The position numbers and the translations under genes were made by a program. The notes below the pieces were generated by a model. The model did no database searches. It had not been told where the DNA came from and saw only the letters and a list, made by a program, of their open reading frames with translations. From Megalobrama amblycephala (lineage: Eukaryota > Chordata > Actinopteri > Cypriniformes > Xenocyprididae), in the NCBI RefSeq assembly GCF_018812025.1, contig NC_063054.1, positions 39,054,396-39,118,395 on the forward strand: a DNA stretch of 64,000 nucleotides, given 5' to 3'. Shown here piece by piece: positions 59,523 to 64,000 of this stretch (its first letter is position 1; the number at the start of each line of letters is the position of its first letter).

Positions 59523-59582
59523 CAGGCCGAGGCTGAAGGCGAAGAGCAGGAAAACCGATCGGCTGAGGACAGCGCTCACTTT
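59523..59582 (-). other. plcb4: Candidate noncoding 5' exon of plcb4
   Basis: A 60-bp segment bounded on the minus strand by an acceptor (ttttccag) and a strong donor (CTG|GTAAGA). It has no ATG. One frame is open and hydrophobic, but it runs into a stop in the next exon (52339-52239), so if spliced to plcb4 it is 5' UTR. Inferred from splice signals only. Confidence 0.5.
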
Positions 59583-60059
59583 CTGGAAAACAGGAAGACA
59601 CACGGAGACAGCGTGTGAAACATCTGTAACTATGGAGACCTGCGCTCACATGACCAAACACCAATAATCTCACGCCTGATTCAGAGTTCAGGAATAAAGA
59701 CGCATTTCAAATGAGCATGATTTTGTGTAAATGATCAAAAATGATTGGATAAATGAGGGAGATCAATCACATGTGACATACTGCAACAGGAGCATTTCTC
59801 ATTAACATATGACCCGCCCACACCTACATGCAGAGCCAATCATAACAGAGCTCATTTACATAAAACAGGCGAAATAATGGCAAACCCTTAATATAAAGAT
59901 CTCCTGTAATGTACGACAGGCTTTACAGTACATGTTCTGAAGCAGAAGCCAATCTCCTCTGTATTATCAATCTGTCCGAGATTAAAATAAAGCGTTATAA
60001 AACACAAATGATCCGGTTAAATCTCCTGATAAAGCCTCTGTTCTGCTGCTTCAGTCTGG

Positions 60060-61140
60060 CAGATCCACGTAATGAGTGACGCTTATTTTTAGACTTTAAG
60101 CGGCGTTATTTCAGGTAACATCAGACGGGGCGACAAATATTCCCTTGATTGAAGCAGCCGATAATCCCAGATCATCACCGGAAACACACAGACACCTTCA
60201 ACGCCGGCCGGAGGAATGACTGGGAAAGAGTCTTCGGGAACATGGACGCGCTTCCAGAAGATTCCAGAACAATATCGATCGCGTAAATCAATGTAAATAA
60301 AGCGACGCTGAGACCTTCATCCAGCGCGAGACGCACGGCATCATGGGATACGTCGTCAGGACAACAGGGTCAATACAACTGACCAGATCACGATGGACAG
60401 CAACATTACCAGAGCGACGGGTTTCAAAACACGTCCTGTAACAGTGGCTGTCGAGGTCAAAGGTCAAGCTCTACAGCGTTGCATCATGGACAGTTTGTGT
60501 GACGCCCCGATCAGCTAAACGACACAAGACAACAGAATGAAAACATTTTCGGTTTGTGTGATGGTTTATTCTGTCACACAATAAACAGATATTATATTAT
60601 TCAGATGATTTGAAACAGTGTGTGTTTGTGAAAGGCGTAAACACACAGACTGCTGTGTTTCTAGCAGGTGTAGTATGTGTACTATTCACTCATCTGATCT
60701 CCTGACGCGGTCACGTGACCCGCCGACGCATCGCATGCTCGTGAGGTAACCGGCGTTCATGGCGTCTTCACGCGTCCTCGGCTAACGCGGGTAATAATAG
60801 ACGCCGCAGCGCTCAGAAGTCACGTTCTGAGTTATAGCACAAAGGTCGACAGTTTAATTGGAAGTGCAAATTGCGTCCGCACGCGTGTCTCCCAGCAGTG
60901 CCGTGACTGAACGCCTTTCACAGGGGCTGCAATTAGAAGGTGCAGTAATAGTTCTCTGTTCTGCGCTATTTTTAGCCGTCAGCACGTCGTCCAGGAACCC
61001 TGATGCTTCAGCTGACTGTTCTACAGAGACGCTCGCAGGAGCACGGCATGATGGGAGATCTCGGGCTGGCGGGGGGGCGGTAATCTCTGTTCACGCCGCA
61101 ATAATCGCTTCAGGACGCGCACCTTCATCTCCGTGTTGAG
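60060..61140. promoter_or_regulatory. Non-repetitive block with MEF2-type sites, candidate enhancer
   Basis: A stretch of moderate GC, low-repeat sequence between the two candidate plcb4 5' exons. It contains two sites fitting YTAWWWWTAR: ttatttttag at 60083-60092 and ctatttttag at 60966-60975. A TAATCCC (OTX/CRX-like) lies near 60164. Function is inferred only from motif content and the lack of repeats. Confidence 0.3.
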
Positions 61141-61974
61141 CGTGTTCAGTGAGCGCATGTGACCAGACAAGCTCTCCGTTCCATCCCATAGAGATTCATT
61201 TGGAAATATTTCATGTTCATTTTCTCAAGAAAATTTAGAACTAATGCTGTAAAGTAAACATGATATACATTTTACTGCTGCTTATCTTCATACGTAATAA
61301 ACTGAGCATATAAAACATTTAAACTGTCAGTTTCATATGATACTTTTTAATGATGTTTCTACTCCCATTTGTTGCTGTAATATAAACATTTAAACTGTCA
61401 TAAAAACGTAGTATTCAAACACACATTAAATATTGAAGAACAGGTTGAGTAAAAATATAATGAGTATGTAATATAGTGCATGTATGTTTCTTCTCTAGAG
61501 TTATTTTTCTTCTGAATATCGAGTTTATGGTCATTGAATGTGACGTCACATGACATTATTATTGTTCTCCAGCTGTTTTATTGATGTTTTTCGGCGGTTG
61601 AAACACTGATTGATGGATCACATGACACATGATTCAATTCAGTAAGTTGTTCTGAATCTTCTGATGTTCGTTCAGGTTTATTTGTAACTAGTAGTAAATG
61701 ATCTCTTCATGATCTGTCAGCACACAAACACATTTATTGACTGAATTTACTGATGAAACTGTCATTTGAAAGTCTGTTTCATATCAACAGTATCAGAGAT
61801 GATTGTGATTATTGGACAGCAGGAGCTACAAATAATGTTGAGTGAAGTTTTCTTCACACATCGACTGAAAACAGCATCTAAAAGATCAATCTTGGGATTT
61901 AAGAATCAATATCAGTTTAACAAAAATCAATATTTTCAGCCCGTGAACGCAGACGCTTCTAGCTAAAAATCTAA

Positions 61975-62290
61975 ATTATACACTTTTTAACCACAAACGC
62001 TCGTCTTGCACTGCTCTGTGATGCTCCACGCATGATGTAATCATGTTGGAAAGATCACGCGTAGGCTGAAGTACCGATCCAGTGTTTACAAAGAGAACGT
62101 GTAAAGACTGAGTCAAATGGCCTTTACAATAAAAGGTAAAACAACGATGTCAGACGATTTGAAGTTGGAGGAGAAAATGAGATGGAGACTAATTTTGACC
62201 CTACCGCGGTACTTCTTCCTACGTCACGTGTGACCTTTTCAACATCACAGAGCAGTGCAAGACGAGCATTTGTGTTAAATCCTTAAACAC
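61975..62290. repeat. Palindromic repeat related to 20640-21125
   Basis: The left portion (aaccacaaacgctcgtcttg, then cactgctctgtgatg) is the inverse of the right portion (catcacagagcagtgcaaga, then cgagcatttgtg). The centre contains taccgcggtacttcttccta, shared with 20790-20815. Confidence 0.7.
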
Positions 62291-63169
62291 GGTGTAGTTC
62301 GGACAGTTTAAGGTGATTAGGCACATTCTTGAATTAGTTCAACAGAGTGGTATGACAATATATTAAATATATATATATGTTTGCTATATTGTGTATATCG
62401 CAGTATGTGAATAGCACTTTTGACCCTTCAGAGTGATGAAACACATGAATGAGAATATAAAGAGTGCGATGCGATCGACGCGTAAGTGTTATTAAGCACA
62501 ACAAGCAGTGAGAAAGAACGGACACAGCGAAAGAGCGCACAGAAAGCTGCGTCTGTCAGCATGTGATCAAGAATTCAGTTCTCTTTCGCGTCACGACACA
62601 GTCATGTCAAAATGCCCACTGTGTGTGTGTTCATGTAAACACAGCCGGTTCTGTCTGCAGTGACGGCGAACAGCCGGGTGTGTGTCAGTATACTGGATCC
62701 GTGCGTTTGCTCTTAAAGTGACAGCAGCCTAATAAACCTGCTGCTCTGACATTAATGTCAATCAAACTAGAGAAAATAAATGACTTTTTTTTAGCTTTAA
62801 TATGAATAAATTAATATTTAATTCATACAGTGAAGACTATGCAATATTTTATTTTTATATTTAATTATTAAATTTCTGTACTAATTCTAACTACGTCAAA
62901 AAAAAAAACAGTTGTACCTAAAAAACAAAATTTTTGTTATATTGTGTTTGTCTTATTGGTTGTAATTTGCTTCTTTTTTCTTATGTTTAATAACAGAAGT
63001 GATATAAAACAACACAAAATAACTGTATCGTGAAATAAAATAAGCTTTTGGTCATATCCACCCTTACTTCAACCCTCACACTAAACAAACATACTACAAC
63101 AAAACTGTTTTAATGGAAACTCAGAGTTAATAAACCGCATGAAGATGAAAGAATGGAGCACAAACTCAC

Positions 63170-63214
63170 CAGCTGTGTGGAAAGTGATTTAAGGTGCGAG
63201 CGACATCTCGGTTC
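63170..63214 (-). other. plcb4: Candidate upstream 5' UTR exon of plcb4 with a five-codon uORF
   Basis: A 45-bp segment bounded on the minus strand by ttttcacag and a good donor (CTG|GTGAGT). It contains ATG TCG CTC GCA CCT TAA, a complete five-codon upstream ORF (MSLAP). Because it has its own acceptor, a further first exon would lie beyond 63214 or outside the window. Confidence 0.45.
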
Positions 63215-64000
63215 CTGTGAAAACACACAGAGAGACGAATGAAAAAAGAATAAAGCACCTGAATGTGTGACGGAGATGAGCGACGGCAGAGACGGACCAA
63301 AGAAAACACGCGACTGACAGCCAGTGAACGCGGCGCTTTAACAACAACAGCCTGAAGCCTGAAGCCTGTGACTCATTGTGTTTGCATCTGCCTAATTAAA
63401 AAATAATAGTGCATCTTTCCTACAGCGCACACACCAGAAGAACAACAACACGGGCTTTTCACAGGGAAAGATGGAAAAAAATAACCATGGATTTAAAAAC
63501 GCAGCCCTGATCAAACTCTCCTGGAGCGACCCGAGTTCTTCAGGATCACGCAGAGTTTGATCGTGGGCAGATACGGATATCTGTGATGATGGTGATTATT
63601 TTCACCGATGACAGACATGAGGAATATTCTAGTAAACGGGTTAGTGCTTTTAAAAAGCTGCTGGAAAGAACCTCGATCTGCTCAGTCAAACCCTGCGCTG
63701 ACCGAGACGAACACATGCGTTTCATTTCAGGACACACATCACACTTGAAGAAAGAGTGACTCAAATCACACAATAACAACCACAAAACATGATCCTGCGA
63801 CATCAACAGAGTTCAGACCTGAATAACCCTAAACCTGTCTGCCAGAGACCGTACTGACCTGAACCCGAATCAGGAGCGTCCCAAACAGCTCAGACACATC
63901 CACAGCTGAAACTCAGCCAAAGATCTGACCATCTAACTGTTCCCTGCCTTCAACCACCTCCAGACACACGGAGCGTCCCACAGAAGAACACAATCCTGCT
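63215..64000. other. Upstream end of window, no gene recognised
   Basis: Sequence upstream of the outermost candidate plcb4 exon. I see no coding exon, no CpG-dense promoter and no repeat family I can name. A plcb4 first exon or promoter may lie here or beyond. Confidence 0.35.

Noticed and set aside
59523..59582. Hydrophobic peptide as an alternative plcb4 N-terminus or a separate secreted protein
   Set aside because: It has no ATG and the spliced frame meets a stop in the next exon.

Overview
The window is vertebrate genomic DNA, almost certainly from a teleost and most likely a cypriniform (carp, barb or zebrafish relative). The evidence is intron-exon genes whose translations match vertebrate proteins nearly residue for residue, long (CA)n/(TG)n tracts, and many short foldback DNA-transposon repeats of types I recognise from zebrafish and its relatives. 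There are no bacterial operons, no CRISPR array and no viral genome.

Gene layout. 1-5472 (+) holds the last five coding exons of pak5 (group II p21-activated kinase), followed by its 3' UTR. 10215-16432 (-) holds a complete six-exon lamp5 (BAD-LAMP). 18005-19399 (-) holds an intronless ankyrin-repeat gene, the ANKRD63 orthologue. 22718-52322 (-) holds all 36 coding exons of plcb4 (phospholipase C beta-4, 1206 aa by my exon join, reading phase checked at every junction). Two candidate 5' UTR exons lie at 59523-59582 and 63170-63214. In gene order the block reads PAK(+) / LAMP5(-) / ANKRD63(-) / PLCB4(-). From memory, human 20p12 has PLCB4-LAMP5-PAK5 in the same orientations and human 15q15 has PLCB2-ANKRD63-PAK6, so this locus carries members that the two human paralogous blocks have kept separately.

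Repeat layout. The space between exons is packed with repeats. They include a hAT-type element with an exact 8-bp target duplication (12161-13238) and a Tc1 element with IR/DR ends and a transposase broken by one stop codon (49043-50637), apparently inserted among pieces of an older LINE (48500-51565). Several palindromic MITE families are present, together with a 2.75-kb 21-bp-period satellite (30700-33475), an 850-bp (CA)n-type array (38710-39558), a roughly 195-bp-period AT-rich array (44455-45320) and a 29-bp tandem repeat carrying TGATTGACAG and CAGCTG motifs (54000-54106).

Most interesting signal. Dinucleotide tracts sit directly on splice sites of lamp5 and plcb4, always with sense-strand (TG)n before a 3' splice site and (CA)n after a 5' splice site. 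Three plcb4 exon groups (exons 14-16, exon 23, exon 27) are straddled by complementary TG/CA tracts. That predicts hairpins, exon skipping or circular RNAs that can be tested. I saw no wholly new protein system. The functions of the four genes are conventional: PAK5 and PLC-beta-4 are signalling enzymes, LAMP5 is a neuronal membrane protein, and the ANKRD63 product is an uncharacterised ankyrin protein.
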